Source: an uncultured Roseburia sp. (lineage in GTDB: Bacteria > Bacillota > Clostridia > Lachnospirales > Lachnospiraceae). Taken from it: 64,000 nucleotides of DNA. Both the position numbers and the translations under genes were made by a program. This document shows, piece after piece, positions 28,475-37,700 of the stretch. Every line of letters starts with the position of its first letter. Position 1 is the first letter of the stretch. Where the stretch lies: positions 51,152 to 115,151 of the forward strand of contig CANDCP010000005.1 of the NCBI GenBank assembly GCA_947383215.1, in the 5' to 3' direction. The notes under the pieces were generated by a model. The model saw only the letters and a list, made by a program, of their open reading frames with translations, had not been told where the DNA came from and ran no database searches.

Positions 28475-29065
28475 ATGAATATAATTTTAGCGTCCGCGTC
28501 TCCAAGGCGCAGAGAACTTTTGGAGCAAATCGGGCTTTCATTTGCGGTTATTCCCGCGCAGGCAGAAGAGCTTATCACGAAGGAGAAGCCTTGGGATATT
28601 GTTGCGGAGCTTGCGGGCAGAAAAGCGGATGAGATTTACAGAACGGTAAATGAAAAAAACTGTCTGATAATCGGAGCCGATACGGTAGTAAGTTATGAGG
28701 GCAGAATCCTTGGAAAACCAAAGGATGAGGCAGGGGCAAGGGAAATGCTCTCGATGCTGTCAGGCCAAACGCACGAGGTCTATACGGGCGTCGCTCTCCT
28801 GTTTTGTAAAGACGGAAATCTGACTTGCCGCAGTTTTTATGAGAAGACAGAGGTGACGATGTATTCGATATCTTCCGGGGAGATAGACGCGTATATCAGG
28901 AGCAAAGAACCGATGGACAAAGCGGGGGCTTACGGGATACAGGGGCTTGCCGCGAAGTTTGTCCGAACGATCGACGGAGATTACAATAATGTAGTCGGTC
29001 TTCCGGTTGCCCGCATTTATCAGGAAATGAAAAAGCTTGGCATTGATATTTCCGGAAATTCATAA
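28475..29065 (+). CDS. maf: Maf-family nucleoside triphosphate pyrophosphatase
   Basis: House-cleaning pyrophosphatase that hydrolyses non-canonical or dTTP/UTP-type nucleotides; historically linked to septum formation. Signatures: LASASPRRRELLEQIGL at the N-terminus, IIGADTVVSYEG, LGKPKDEAGAREML, SGQTHEVYTGV and the C-terminal YGIQGLAAKFVRTIDGDYNNVVGLP region (core GDYNNVVGLP). 196 residues is usual. GGAGG ribosome site; follows addA closely. Confidence 0.95.
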   Translation: MNIILASASPRRRELLEQIGLSFAVIPAQAEELITKEKPWDIVAELAGRKADEIYRTVNEKNCLIIGADTVVSYEGRILGKPKDEAGAREMLSMLSGQTHEVYTGVALLFCKDGNLTCRSFYEKTEVTMYSISSGEIDAYIRSKEPMDKAGAYGIQGLAAKFVRTIDGDYNNVVGLPVARIYQEMKKLGIDISGNS

Positions 29066-29099
29066 TAAAATAAAAACAGAACATACTAGGAGGAAGGCA

Positions 29100-29363
29100 A
29101 TGGAAGCGTATGAAAGAGATGTGGTGCAATATTTTTTTGATCATCAGGGACAGTTGTTTGACCAGAATGTTGCGGATTCTCTGGAGGAGGCCAGGGAGTT
29201 TTTAGAGGATTGCATGGCGGTTGTCTGTAAAAATATTCGGGAAGTCAGACAATATTTTGACGAGAGCGGTATGGATATTTCCGGTATGAATGATTTCGAG
29301 ATAAATGAGGCGGACGAGGTGTTTGCTCTGCCGGATGGAAGATTTCTTATTGTAGAGGCATGA
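29100..29363 (+). CDS. Small conserved acidic protein, function unknown (87 aa)
   Basis: Strongly acidic protein with a predicted helical core (EEAREFLEDCMAVVCKNIREV) and a C-terminal FALPDGRFLIVEA strand. Relatives appear in many Lachnospiraceae, as far as I recall, sometimes under a glyoxalase label that nothing in this short sequence supports. The ATG at 29100 is chosen because AGGAGGAAGG (29089-29098) lies directly before it; the frame is open 21 codons upstream without a ribosome site. Probably co-transcribed with maf and the FAD gene. Confidence 0.75.
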   Translation: MEAYERDVVQYFFDHQGQLFDQNVADSLEEAREFLEDCMAVVCKNIREVRQYFDESGMDISGMNDFEINEADEVFALPDGRFLIVEA

Positions 29364-29384
29364 GAGGAGGGGAAGGGGATTTCG

Positions 29385-30782
29385 ATGGAGAACAGATATG
29401 ATGTGATTATTATCGGAGCGGGGCCTTCCGGTATTTTCTGTGCGTTTGAATTGAAGAGGCGGCGTCCGGACATAACGGTTTTGATGATTGAAAAGGGGCG
29501 GAGTATTGAAAGGCGCCAGTGTCCAAAGCGAAAGACGAAGGTGTGCGTCAACTGCCAGCCCTGTTCTATTACAACCGGTTTTGCGGGCGCGGGCGCGTTT
29601 TCTGACGGAAAATTATCTCTCTCGCCCGACGTGGGAGGGAATTTGCCGGAGATTCTCGGATATGAGAAAGCCGTGGAGCTGATACGGGAATCAGATCGCA
29701 TTTATTTACAGTTTGGGGCCGACGCGTCTGTGTACGGACTGGATAAGGCAAGGGAGATACGCGAGATCAGAAGGAAAGCAATCCAGGCGAACTTGAAATT
29801 GATTGAATGCCCGATCCGGCATTTGGGTACGGAGGAAGGGTATAAGATCTACGCAAGATTGCAGGAGCATCTTTTGAACGAGGGTGTGGAGATTGTTTTT
29901 GATACGATGGTCAAGGATATTGCGGTTGAGGAGAACGCGGTGACCGGCGTAATTACCGATAAGGGAGAGTATCGGGCGAAGGAGGTAGTCTCTGCGGTCG
30001 GCCGGGAGGGTGCGGACTGGTTTTCCCATATCTGCAAGGAAAGGGGAATCGAGACGCAGGTCGGAACGGTCGATATCGGAGTTCGCGTTGAGGTTCGCGA
30101 TGAGGTCATGGATTTTTTAAATAAGAACCTTTACGAGGCAAAACTGGTATATCACACGCCTACGTTTGACGATAAGGTGCGGACATTTTGTACAAATCCG
30201 TCCGGCGAGGTTGCGACGGAGTATTATGACGACGGGCTTGCCGTTGTAAACGGTCATGCGTACAAGTCGAAGGAACTGAAGACCAACAATACAAACTTTG
30301 CGCTTTTGGTGTCGAAAAATTTTACGAAGCCGTTTAAGACTCCGATTGCGTACGGAAAGCAGATTGCGCAATTGTCGAATATGCTCTGCGACGGCAGGAT
30401 TATGGTGCAGACCTTCGGGGATTTTCGCAGGGGACGGCGGACAACGGAAGAGAGGCTGTGCCGGAATAATCTTGTTCCGACGCTTAAGGACGCGGTACCG
30501 GGAGATTTGTCTTTGGTATTTCCGCACCGTATTATGGTAGACATTGAGGAAATGATTGTTGCGCTTGATAAGGTGACGCCGGGAATCGCGAGTGATGAGA
30601 CGCTTCTCTATGGGGTGGAAGTCAAATTTTATTCCAATAAGGTTGTGGTTAATTCCGATTTTGAGACGAGTGTGCGCGGCCTTCGGGCAATCGGCGACGG
30701 AGCCAGCGTTACGAGAGGGCTTCAGCAGGCGTCTGCAAACGGCATCAGTGTTGCGCGCAGTATTATAAAATCTATGGAGTAG
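29385..30782 (+). CDS. FAD-dependent oxidoreductase (COG2509-type)
   Basis: Flavoprotein with an N-terminal dinucleotide fold (VIIIGAGPSGIFCAFEL), a cysteine-bearing segment KTKVCVNCQPCSI, the GFAGAGAFSDGKLSLS signature, and a C-terminal FAD loop RAIGDGASVTRGLQQA. Members of this family are called FAD-dependent dehydrogenases, but their substrate is not established. The cluster of Cys residues at about 45-53 could be redox active. Ribosome site GGAGGGGAAGGGG is strong. A PrsA-like lipoprotein gene starts 5 bases after its stop. Confidence 0.88.
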   Translation: MENRYDVIIIGAGPSGIFCAFELKRRRPDITVLMIEKGRSIERRQCPKRKTKVCVNCQPCSITTGFAGAGAFSDGKLSLSPDVGGNLPEILGYEKAVELIRESDRIYLQFGADASVYGLDKAREIREIRRKAIQANLKLIECPIRHLGTEEGYKIYARLQEHLLNEGVEIVFDTMVKDIAVEENAVTGVITDKGEYRAKEVVSAVGREGADWFSHICKERGIETQVGTVDIGVRVEVRDEVMDFLNKNLYEAKLVYHTPTFDDKVRTFCTNPSGEVATEYYDDGLAVVNGHAYKSKELKTNNTNFALLVSKNFTKPFKTPIAYGKQIAQLSNMLCDGRIMVQTFGDFRRGRRTTEERLCRNNLVPTLKDAVPGDLSLVFPHRIMVDIEEMIVALDKVTPGIASDETLLYGVEVKFYSNKVVVNSDFETSVRGLRAIGDGASVTRGLQQASANGISVARSIIKSME

Positions 30783-30786
30783 AAAG

Positions 30787-31770
30787 ATGAAGATACAAAA
30801 GAGAGTGGGGGTGGCGGCCGCAGTTTTTTTTGTTGCCGTATTGGCGGCGGGCTGCCGTTTTAAAAAAGCGTCGTTCGCGTCCGAGTTGGGAGATGGGGAT
30901 GTGTTCCGGATCGGGGATATCGTTTGTACGTTGCCGGAAGCGAAAGTGTATCTGTGTAATTATCAGAATATTTACGGTACGGCATTTACCATCAATCTCT
31001 GGGAGCACGAAACGAGCGAACATTTGTTGGAGCATTATGTGAAGGATATCACGGTCGCCGAGTTGACACGTATTGTCTGCATGGATGAGCTTGCAAAACG
31101 CCAGGAGATTTCGCTGACAAAAGAGGAGAAGATGACGGCAAAGGAGGCGGCGGAAGAATATTACCAATCGCTGACCGAGGAGGAAATATCCTATATGGAT
31201 ATCAGCGAGGGGATGCTTGCGCAGATGTATGAAAATTATGCGCTCGCGCAGAAGCTTTACGCGTCGTTGACTGAGGGCATTGACGGGGAGGTCAGCGATG
31301 ATGAGGCAAGGATTATGGAAGCGATGCAGATTTTCGTGACAAGCGAAGAGCGGCTGGAAGAGGTGAAAAAGGCGTTAGATGCGGGGAGAGACTTTTCTGC
31401 CGTTGCCGCCGACTATAACGAGGCGGGAAGGATTGAGATTACGTTCGGCCGGGGAGATTTGCCGGCGGAGGTGGAAGCGGAGATATTTCAGACGGAGGAG
31501 GAGGAGATTACTCCGTGTATCCAGACCGAGAAGGGTTATTACTATATGAAATGCATCGACAAGTTTAATCAGGAGCTGACAGACGAACATAAACTTACGA
31601 TTGTAAAGCAGCGTGAAAAAGAAGCGTTTGACGATGTTTATCGGGAGTTTATCGGAGGGCTGGATTCGGTGATGAATGATACGCTCTGGAAAACCGTGAG
31701 AGTTGAGACGGGGGATAATATTACAACCGATAGTTTTTTTGCGGTATACGAGGATAAATTTGAAAATTGA
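30787..31770 (+). CDS. PrsA-like peptidyl-prolyl isomerase lipoprotein
   Basis: Probable extracellular membrane-anchored foldase. Lipobox LAAGC at about residues 19-23 after a short hydrophobic signal. The SurA/PrsA-like N-terminal helical part is about 40-170. The PpiC-type parvulin domain is about 175-265, starting near MQIFVTSEERLEEV and running to KGYYYMKCID. The parvulin core is short and divergent (the usual SHIL motif reads MQIF), so isomerase activity is uncertain while a chaperone role remains plausible. It ends at a terminator shared with convergent htpG. Confidence 0.8.
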   Translation: MKIQKRVGVAAAVFFVAVLAAGCRFKKASFASELGDGDVFRIGDIVCTLPEAKVYLCNYQNIYGTAFTINLWEHETSEHLLEHYVKDITVAELTRIVCMDELAKRQEISLTKEEKMTAKEAAEEYYQSLTEEEISYMDISEGMLAQMYENYALAQKLYASLTEGIDGEVSDDEARIMEAMQIFVTSEERLEEVKKALDAGRDFSAVAADYNEAGRIEITFGRGDLPAEVEAEIFQTEEEEITPCIQTEKGYYYMKCIDKFNQELTDEHKLTIVKQREKEAFDDVYREFIGGLDSVMNDTLWKTVRVETGDNITTDSFFAVYEDKFEN

Positions 31771-31775
31771 CAGGC

Positions 31776-31818
31776 AAAAACAGAGGCTTCGGATCATAAA
31801 CCCAAAGCCTCTGTTTTT
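31776..31818. terminator. Bidirectional terminator between the foldase gene and htpG
   Basis: AAAAACAGAGGCTT (31776-31789) pairs with AAGCCTCTGTTTTT (31805-31818). It has A/T runs on both sides and serves both convergent genes. Confidence 0.9.
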
Positions 31819-33911
31819 TATTTTGCAAGTAACAGCATAATTTTGTTGCTGCGGTCGATAAATTTGCTCATGGCATCTACGGAGAGCGGCTGGTTACTGA
31901 TCATTGCAAGGTCATACAGCTGCTCGCAGAACATTGGAACATGTTCGGTATCTTTGTGATCTAAAATATATTTTACGAGTTCGTTGTTGGCGTTTAAGGT
32001 CAGTGTCGCGTCGGCGGCGAACATGGAACTGTCCATACCGCCCATACCGTTCGCAGCGTACATTTTCATCATATCCTGCATACGTCTGCCTTCCTCGGAG
32101 AGCGTAATGACGGAAGAAATCTGTTCATTTTTTAATTTCTCGACTTTAACGGCAAGCTTGTCGTTGTTTAAGGCTTTGCGGAAGATCTCGGTCAGGCTGT
32201 CCGTCGCCTCTTTTAAATCCTCTTCGGACGTCTCTTCTTTTAAAGATTCCGTTACGTCGGCGTCGATTCGCATAAAGCGGTAAGTGTCATTGCGCTGTTC
32301 CAGCTGTGAAATGAAGGAGGTGTCAATGTTGTGGTTTAAGATAACGGCGTTCATTCCCTGCTCTTTAAACAGTTTAACGTATTGTCCCTGCTGAATCAGG
32401 TCGGTGACATAGTAAACCGTCTTTTTTTCTTTTTCTTCATCGTCTTTTTCCACTTCCACATTGTCTTTTTCGTTATCGGAAGACGTATCGTCTTCAGCCG
32501 AATTTTCACTCTGGTTTTGCGTATTCTCTTCTTCTTTTTTGAGCAGTTCCGGCAGTGTCAGATAGTTATCATTGATATCCTTGAATAAAATATAGTCGTT
32601 CATTTTATCGCAGAATTTGGTGTCCTTTAAGCAGCCGAATTTGATAAACGGGCTGATGTCGTCCCAGTATTTCTCGTAGCTTTCTTTTTCCGTTTTACAC
32701 ATTCCGGTCAGCTTGTCCGCAACCTTTTTGGAAATATAGTCGGAAATTTTCTTTACAAATCCGTCGTTTTGCAGAGCGCTTCTCGATACGTTCAGCGGAA
32801 GATCCGGGCAGTCGATGACACCCTTTAAGAGCATCAAAAATTCAGGAATCACTTCTTTGATATTGTCGGCGATAAATACCTGATTGTTGTATAGCTTAAT
32901 GGTGCCTTCAATGGAGTCGTATTCCGTATTGATTTTCGGGAAGTACAGGATACCTTTTAAATTGAATGGATAATCCATGTTCAGATGAATCCAAAACAGC
33001 GGTTCTTTGTAATCCATAAATACCTTGCGGTAAAAGGTTTTGTACTCCTCGTCTGTGCAGTCGCCCGGATTTTTTGCCCACAGCGGGTTTGTGTCGTTTA
33101 ACGGAACCGGACGTTTTACGATTTTTAGTTTTTCTTTTTGTGGACTGATCTCAACAATTTCTTTTTCACCGTTTTCATTTTCTTTTTCTTCTGTCTTTGC
33201 TTCTTCGATGATTGTCTCCACAACGGTATCGGTGTCCAGCTTGTCTTCCGGATCGATGGTCTCATATGCAGGCTCGGCGTCCGCATTGTCTAAGAAAATC
33301 GGGATCGGCATAAAGGAGCAGTATTTCTCAATGACTTCTCTCGCACGGTATTCATTGGCAAATTCCAGGGAATCTTCGTTTAAGAAAAGCGTAATTTTCG
33401 TTCCCACTTCTTCTTTGGCGCCGTCTTTCATATCGTATTCCGTGCCGCCGTCGCATTCCCAGTGAACCGGAGTCGCGCCTTCTTTATAGGATAAGGTATC
33501 AATGTGCACCTCGTCGGCAACCATGAATGCCGAGTAAAAGCCCAGACCGAAATGTCCGATGATCTGATCCTCGTTTGCCTTGTCTTTATATTTCTCTAAA
33601 AAGTCGGTCGCGCCGGAAAAAGCGATCTGATTGATATATTCCTCTACTTCCTCCTGGGTCATTCCAAGGCCGTTATCTGTAACGGTAAGGGTTTTCTCTT
33701 TCGGATTGACCGTAATCTGTATGTTTGCCTTATAGTCTGCCGGCAATGTGGCCTCTCCCATCATTTCAAGCTTTTTCAATTTCGTGATAGCATCGCAGCC
33801 ATTGGAGATTAACTCGCGATAAAAAATGTCGTGGTCGGAATACATCCATTTTTTTATGATTGGAAAAATATTATCGCTGCTGATCGAAAGATTACCATGT
33901 TTATTGCTCAT
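31818..33911 (-). CDS. htpG: Hsp90-family chaperone HtpG with two charged inserts
   Basis: ATP-dependent dimeric chaperone. GHKL ATPase about 1-215 with ELISNGCDAI, DNGLGM and GHFGLGFYSAF; then middle and C-terminal domains. At 697 residues it is about 70 longer than E. coli HtpG. The excess lies in an acidic/Lys-rich stretch at about 224-259, where eukaryotic Hsp90 has its charged linker, and in a very acidic insert at about 455-497 (rich in Glu, Asp, Asn, Ser) inside the middle domain. AAGGAG ribosome site. Controlled by a CIRCE element and by one or two sigma-A promoters upstream. Confidence 0.96.
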   Translation of the reverse strand: MSNKHGNLSISSDNIFPIIKKWMYSDHDIFYRELISNGCDAITKLKKLEMMGEATLPADYKANIQITVNPKEKTLTVTDNGLGMTQEEVEEYINQIAFSGATDFLEKYKDKANEDQIIGHFGLGFYSAFMVADEVHIDTLSYKEGATPVHWECDGGTEYDMKDGAKEEVGTKITLFLNEDSLEFANEYRAREVIEKYCSFMPIPIFLDNADAEPAYETIDPEDKLDTDTVVETIIEEAKTEEKENENGEKEIVEISPQKEKLKIVKRPVPLNDTNPLWAKNPGDCTDEEYKTFYRKVFMDYKEPLFWIHLNMDYPFNLKGILYFPKINTEYDSIEGTIKLYNNQVFIADNIKEVIPEFLMLLKGVIDCPDLPLNVSRSALQNDGFVKKISDYISKKVADKLTGMCKTEKESYEKYWDDISPFIKFGCLKDTKFCDKMNDYILFKDINDNYLTLPELLKKEEENTQNQSENSAEDDTSSDNEKDNVEVEKDDEEKEKKTVYYVTDLIQQGQYVKLFKEQGMNAVILNHNIDTSFISQLEQRNDTYRFMRIDADVTESLKEETSEEDLKEATDSLTEIFRKALNNDKLAVKVEKLKNEQISSVITLSEEGRRMQDMMKMYAANGMGGMDSSMFAADATLTLNANNELVKYILDHKDTEHVPMFCEQLYDLAMISNQPLSVDAMSKFIDRSNKIMLLLAK

Positions 33912-33950
33912 AAGATAAGACTCCTTTTCTTTAAAATTTATCTAATAGAA

Positions 33951-33979
33951 ATATTAGTACGAATCATTTAAAATGTCAA
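33951..33979 (-). promoter_or_regulatory. Proximal htpG promoter
   Basis: On the minus strand: TTGACA (33979-33974), 17-base spacer, TAATAT (33956-33951). It lies 40 bases before the htpG start, and its -35 is 7 bases from the CIRCE. Confidence 0.8.
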
Positions 33980-33986
33980 CAGGAAA

Positions 33987-34013
33987 TTAGCACTCTTTTT
34001 GATTGAGTGCTAA
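33987..34013. promoter_or_regulatory. CIRCE operator (HrcA binding site)
   Basis: TTAGCACTC (33987-33995), 9 bases, GAGTGCTAA (34005-34013): an exact match to the CIRCE consensus. It lies directly upstream of the proximal htpG -35 and inside the leader of a second, more distal htpG promoter. HrcA repression of htpG is inferred; hrcA itself is outside the window. Confidence 0.95.
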
Positions 34014-34071
34014 CAGGAATAAAAAATCGGGATCAAGAGATTGTATTTCTTTACGATAAAAATACATAAAT

Positions 34072-34099
34072 TTTATATTCGGATAATAGACTTTGTCAA
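34072..34099 (-). promoter_or_regulatory. Distal htpG promoter candidate
   Basis: On the minus strand: TTGACA (34099-34094), 16 bases, TATAAA (34077-34072). A transcript from here would cross the CIRCE about 50 bases in. It overlaps the divergent promoter at 34087-34115. Confidence 0.55.
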
Positions 34100-34115
34100 C
34101 GCTATATGATATACT
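34087..34115 (+). promoter_or_regulatory. Promoter candidate for the coiled-coil gene
   Basis: TAGACT (34087-34092), 17 bases, TATACT (34110-34115). It would give a leader of about 145 bases before the ATG at 34267. The -35 is imperfect. Confidence 0.5.
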
Positions 34116-34119
34116 CGTT

Positions 34120-34266
34120 GTTAGCAAAACGCGGATGAAAGCGGTTGGTTGCGAAACGGCACAATCCTTTGTAAATTCTTGAGAATCTTTCCGGGGTTCT
34201 AAAGGAGCGGTTATACAGTCAGCGCTTTCACGGTAACGGATATTTATTTAGAGGGGGCATGATATT
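34120..34266 (+). other. Possibly structured 5' leader of the coiled-coil gene
   Basis: The 356-base gap 33912-34266 holds the htpG control region and then this leader. TGAAAGCG (34136-34143) is complementary to CGCTTTCA (34223-34230), which would close a domain of about 95 bases. Inside it lies the small palindrome ATTCTTGAGAAT (34177-34188). No known riboswitch class is recognised. GAGGGGG (34252-34258) is the ribosome site. Confidence 0.3.
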
Positions 34267-34617
34267 ATGACAGATAGTGAAAAACTTGATTTATTACTTG
34301 AGAAGGTCGGTAATCTTGAGAAGAAGGTGGACAGTTTTGAGAAGAAGGTAGACGGTCTTGAAAAGAAGATAGACAGTCTTGAGAAGAAGGTGAACGATCT
34401 CGATAAGAGAGTAACGGACCTTGAGAAGGAGGTTGCAAAAATAAAAACGACGCTTGAGAATGAGACGAATCGGAATATTATGGTTATTGCGGAAGGTCAC
34501 CTTGATTTATCGCGAAAGCTAAATGAATGCATAAGACTTTCGAGCGATATAAAAGCAAGACAGGAGATACAGGATGTTTTTATCAATGTCCATAACAATA
34601 AATTAAAGGCGCTGTGA
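34267..34617 (+). CDS. Heptad-repeat coiled-coil protein, function unknown
   Basis: 116 residues. Residues about 8-65 are near-perfect heptads based on LEKKVDS (variants with Phe, Gly, Ile, Asn), predicting a long parallel coiled coil. The DNA carries matching 21-base tandem repeats. The C-terminal half (about 70-116) is less repetitive and includes MVIAEGHLDLSRKL. There is no signal or membrane segment. Similar short proteins are scattered in Lachnospiraceae, in my memory without assigned function. Closed by a hairpin terminator. Confidence 0.75.
   Translation: MTDSEKLDLLLEKVGNLEKKVDSFEKKVDGLEKKIDSLEKKVNDLDKRVTDLEKEVAKIKTTLENETNRNIMVIAEGHLDLSRKLNECIRLSSDIKARQEIQDVFINVHNNKLKAL
34312..34431 (+). 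repeat. 21-base tandem repeat coding the heptads
   Basis: About five to six degenerate copies of a 21-base unit resembling CTTGAGAAGAAGGTGGACAG, one per heptad. It is part of the coding sequence. Confidence 0.8.
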
Positions 34618-34698
34618 TAGCTAGCCATATGATTACATAAAAAACGGTGTTTCTAAGATCGCCGGTCAGATGTAAATCTGACATGAAATAAGACGAAG

Positions 34699-34736
34699 AT
34701 TCCCGGGAGCGTTTATATGCTCCCGGGAATGTTTAT
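34699..34736. terminator. Bidirectional terminator between the coiled-coil and activase genes
   Basis: ATTCCCGGGAGC (34699-34710), 8-base loop, GCTCCCGGGAAT (34719-34730), then GTTTATTTT. A perfect 12-bp stem. A smaller palindrome GTCAGAT-GTAA-ATCTGAC lies at 34665-34682. Confidence 0.9.
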
Positions 34737-37700
34737 TTTGAAAGATTCTTCTGTGCCGTAGAAAGCATCAGCTTAATACGGTTTAACTGGTTTACTTCGC
34801 TGGCGCCCGGATCATAGTCGATCGCTACAATATTGGAATCGGGATAGAGATGGCGGAGCTTTTTGATGACGCCTTTCCCGACAATATGGTTCGGCAGGCA
34901 GGCAAACGGCTGCGCACAGACAATATTGCTTGTGCCGGTGTGGATCAGTTCTAGCATTTCTCCGGTTAAAAACCATCCTTCTCCGGTTTGATTTCCCTGT
35001 GATACAATTTCGTCCGCATATTTTGCGAGATGCTCGATTCTGGCAGGGGCGTCAAAATGTCTGCTCTTTTCAAACTCGTCTCTTGCGGCGCTCCTAAGCC
35101 ACTCGAAGAAGCGGATTCCAAGATTGGAGTTTCTTGCCGATTTTTTGCTCGTCCCAAGATTTTCAGCTTTAAAGTTCTGATTGTAGAAGCAGTAGAGCAA
35201 AAAGTCTGTCAGATCCGGCACGACGGCCTCGGCGCCCTCGGCTTCTAAAAGTTCCGCAAGATAGTTATTTGCGGCCGGAAGAAATTTAACGAGGATCTCC
35301 CCGACAATTCCGACGCGCGGTTTTTTGATATCAAGCATCGGCAGATTGTCAAAATCGCGGATGATTTCACGGCACATTCTTTTGAATTTCCTGTGAGAGA
35401 TCATGCGGTTTTTCGAGAGAAACGCGATTACCTCTTTTTTCCATTTTTCATGCAGTGCGTTGGCGGCGCCGGCCGTTTTTTCGTATGGCCGCGTGCGGTA
35501 GAGACAGCGCATAAAGATATCGCCGAATATCAGCGCGTAAAGTCCTCTCTGCAAAAGCGGTACGGATAATTTAAAGCCCGGATTTTTTTCAAAGCCGCTC
35601 AAATTGATAGAAATTACCGGTACGTTTTCAAAGCCGGATTTCTCCAGCGCTCGGCGGATAAAGCCGATATAGTTGGAAGCGCGGCAGCCGCCGCCCGTCT
35701 GCGAAATTAAAACGGCAGTCCGCTCCATATCGTATTTTCCGGATAAGATAGCGCTCATAATCTGGCCGACAACCATCAGAGAAGGGTAGCAGGCGTCATT
35801 GTTCACATATTTTAAGCCTACGTCCACAGAGTCTCTGTTATCATTATCCAGGACAATCAGACGATAGCCGGAGGCGTTAAAAGCCGGTTCCAGCAGGTCG
35901 AAATGGAGCGGCGACATCTGCGGACAGAGTATCGTATACGTTTTTCGCATTTCTTTTGTAAATATCACGCGCTTGTGTCCGGATGAAACAATGGAACGTT
36001 TTTCCTGCTTTTTCTCTTTGACACGTATGGCGGACAACAGGGAGCGGATGCGGATTCTTGCTGCTCCGAGATTATTAACTTCGTCAATTTTCAGGCAGGT
36101 ATATATTTTACCTGATTTTGTCAGAATATCGTTGACGCAGTCGGTGGTGACAGCGTCCAGGCCGCAGCCGAAAGAATTTAGCTGAATAAGGTCAAGATCG
36201 TCCCGCGTCTTGACGTAATTTGCGGCCGCATACAGACGGGAGTGGTACATCCACTGATCCATAACGATGAGAGGCCGCTCCACCTCGTGTAAATGAGAGA
36301 TCGAATCCTCTGTCAAAACGGCGATGCCGTAGGAAGTAATTAACTCCGGAATCCCGTGATTAATCTCGGGATCAATATGGTATGGCCGTCCGGCAAGGAC
36401 AATTCCCCGCATCTGATTTTGTTCTATATAATTAAGAACCTCCTCGCCTTTTCGTTTGATGTCCTCCCGGGCGTCTGCAAGCTCGTTCCAGCCTGCGCAT
36501 GCGGCGGCCCGGATTTCGTCCTCCGGTATCTGGAATTCCCCGGTAAAGGTTTTGACAAGCTGGCCTGTCAACGCTTCCAGATTGGTAAACGACATGAACG
36601 GGTTCAGAAAACGCATCTGTCCGGAGGTGATTTCGTCTACGTTATTTTTGATATTTTCCGCGTAAGAAGTTACAATCGGACAGTTGTAGTGATTGTTGGA
36701 ATCCGGGAATTCATTTCTCTCATATGGAATGCACGGATAAAAAATAAAGTTTACGTTCTGTTTAATCAGCCATGAGACATGTCCGTGCGCAAGCTTCGCA
36801 GGGTAGCATTCCGACTCGCTTGGAATACTGTCAATGCCAAGCTCGTATATTTTTCGTGTCGACTGTGGAGACAGGACAACCTGAAATTTCAGCGCTTTAA
36901 AAAAGACTGCCCAAAACGGGTAGTTTTCGTACATATTCAATACCCGTGGGATGCCAACGGTGCCCCTTACGGCCTCTTTATCCGGTAATGGTTCATAGGA
37001 AAACATCCGGTCATTTTTGTATTCAAAAAGATTTGGGATATTATCTTTGTTCTTTTCTTTTCCGAGCCCGCGTTCGCATCGGTTTCCGGTGATGTATTGC
37101 CGGTTTCCGGAAAAACGGTTAATGGTTAGAAGGCAATGGTTCGTACAGCCCTGGCATCTTGCAAGCTTCGTATCAAATGTCAGCTCATTGATTTCCTTAA
37201 TCGAGAGCATGTTTGTTTTATAGTTTTTTTCATGGCGCTCCCTTGCAATTAAAGCGGCGCCGAATGCGCCCATAATTCCGGCGATATCCGGGCGTACGGC
37301 CTGAACCCCGGCAATTTTTTCAAAGCTTCGGAGAACGGCGTCATTGTAGAAGGTTCCGCCCTGGACGACAATATTTTCTCCCAGATCCTTTGCGTCGGAG
37401 AGCTTAATAACCTTAAACAGGGCGTTTTTGATAACGGAGTAGGCAAGTCCCGAAGAGATATCGGCGACGCTTGCCCCTTCTTTTTGGGCTTGTTTTACCT
37501 TGGAGTTCATAAAAACCGTACATCTTGTTCCAAGGTCAATCGGATTTTGGGCGAACAGCGCCTCTTTTGCAAAGTCCTGTACAGAAAAATTTAAGGATTT
37601 CGCAAAGGTTTCGATAAAAGAGCCGCAGCCGGAAGAGCACGCTTCATTCAGCTGAACGCTGTCGACGGTCTGATTTTTGATTTTGATACACTTCATGTCC

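Noticed and set aside
34312-34431. Short repeats that could be taken for a CRISPR or minisatellite
   Set aside because: Units are contiguous 21-mers in frame with coiled-coil heptads and have no spacers.
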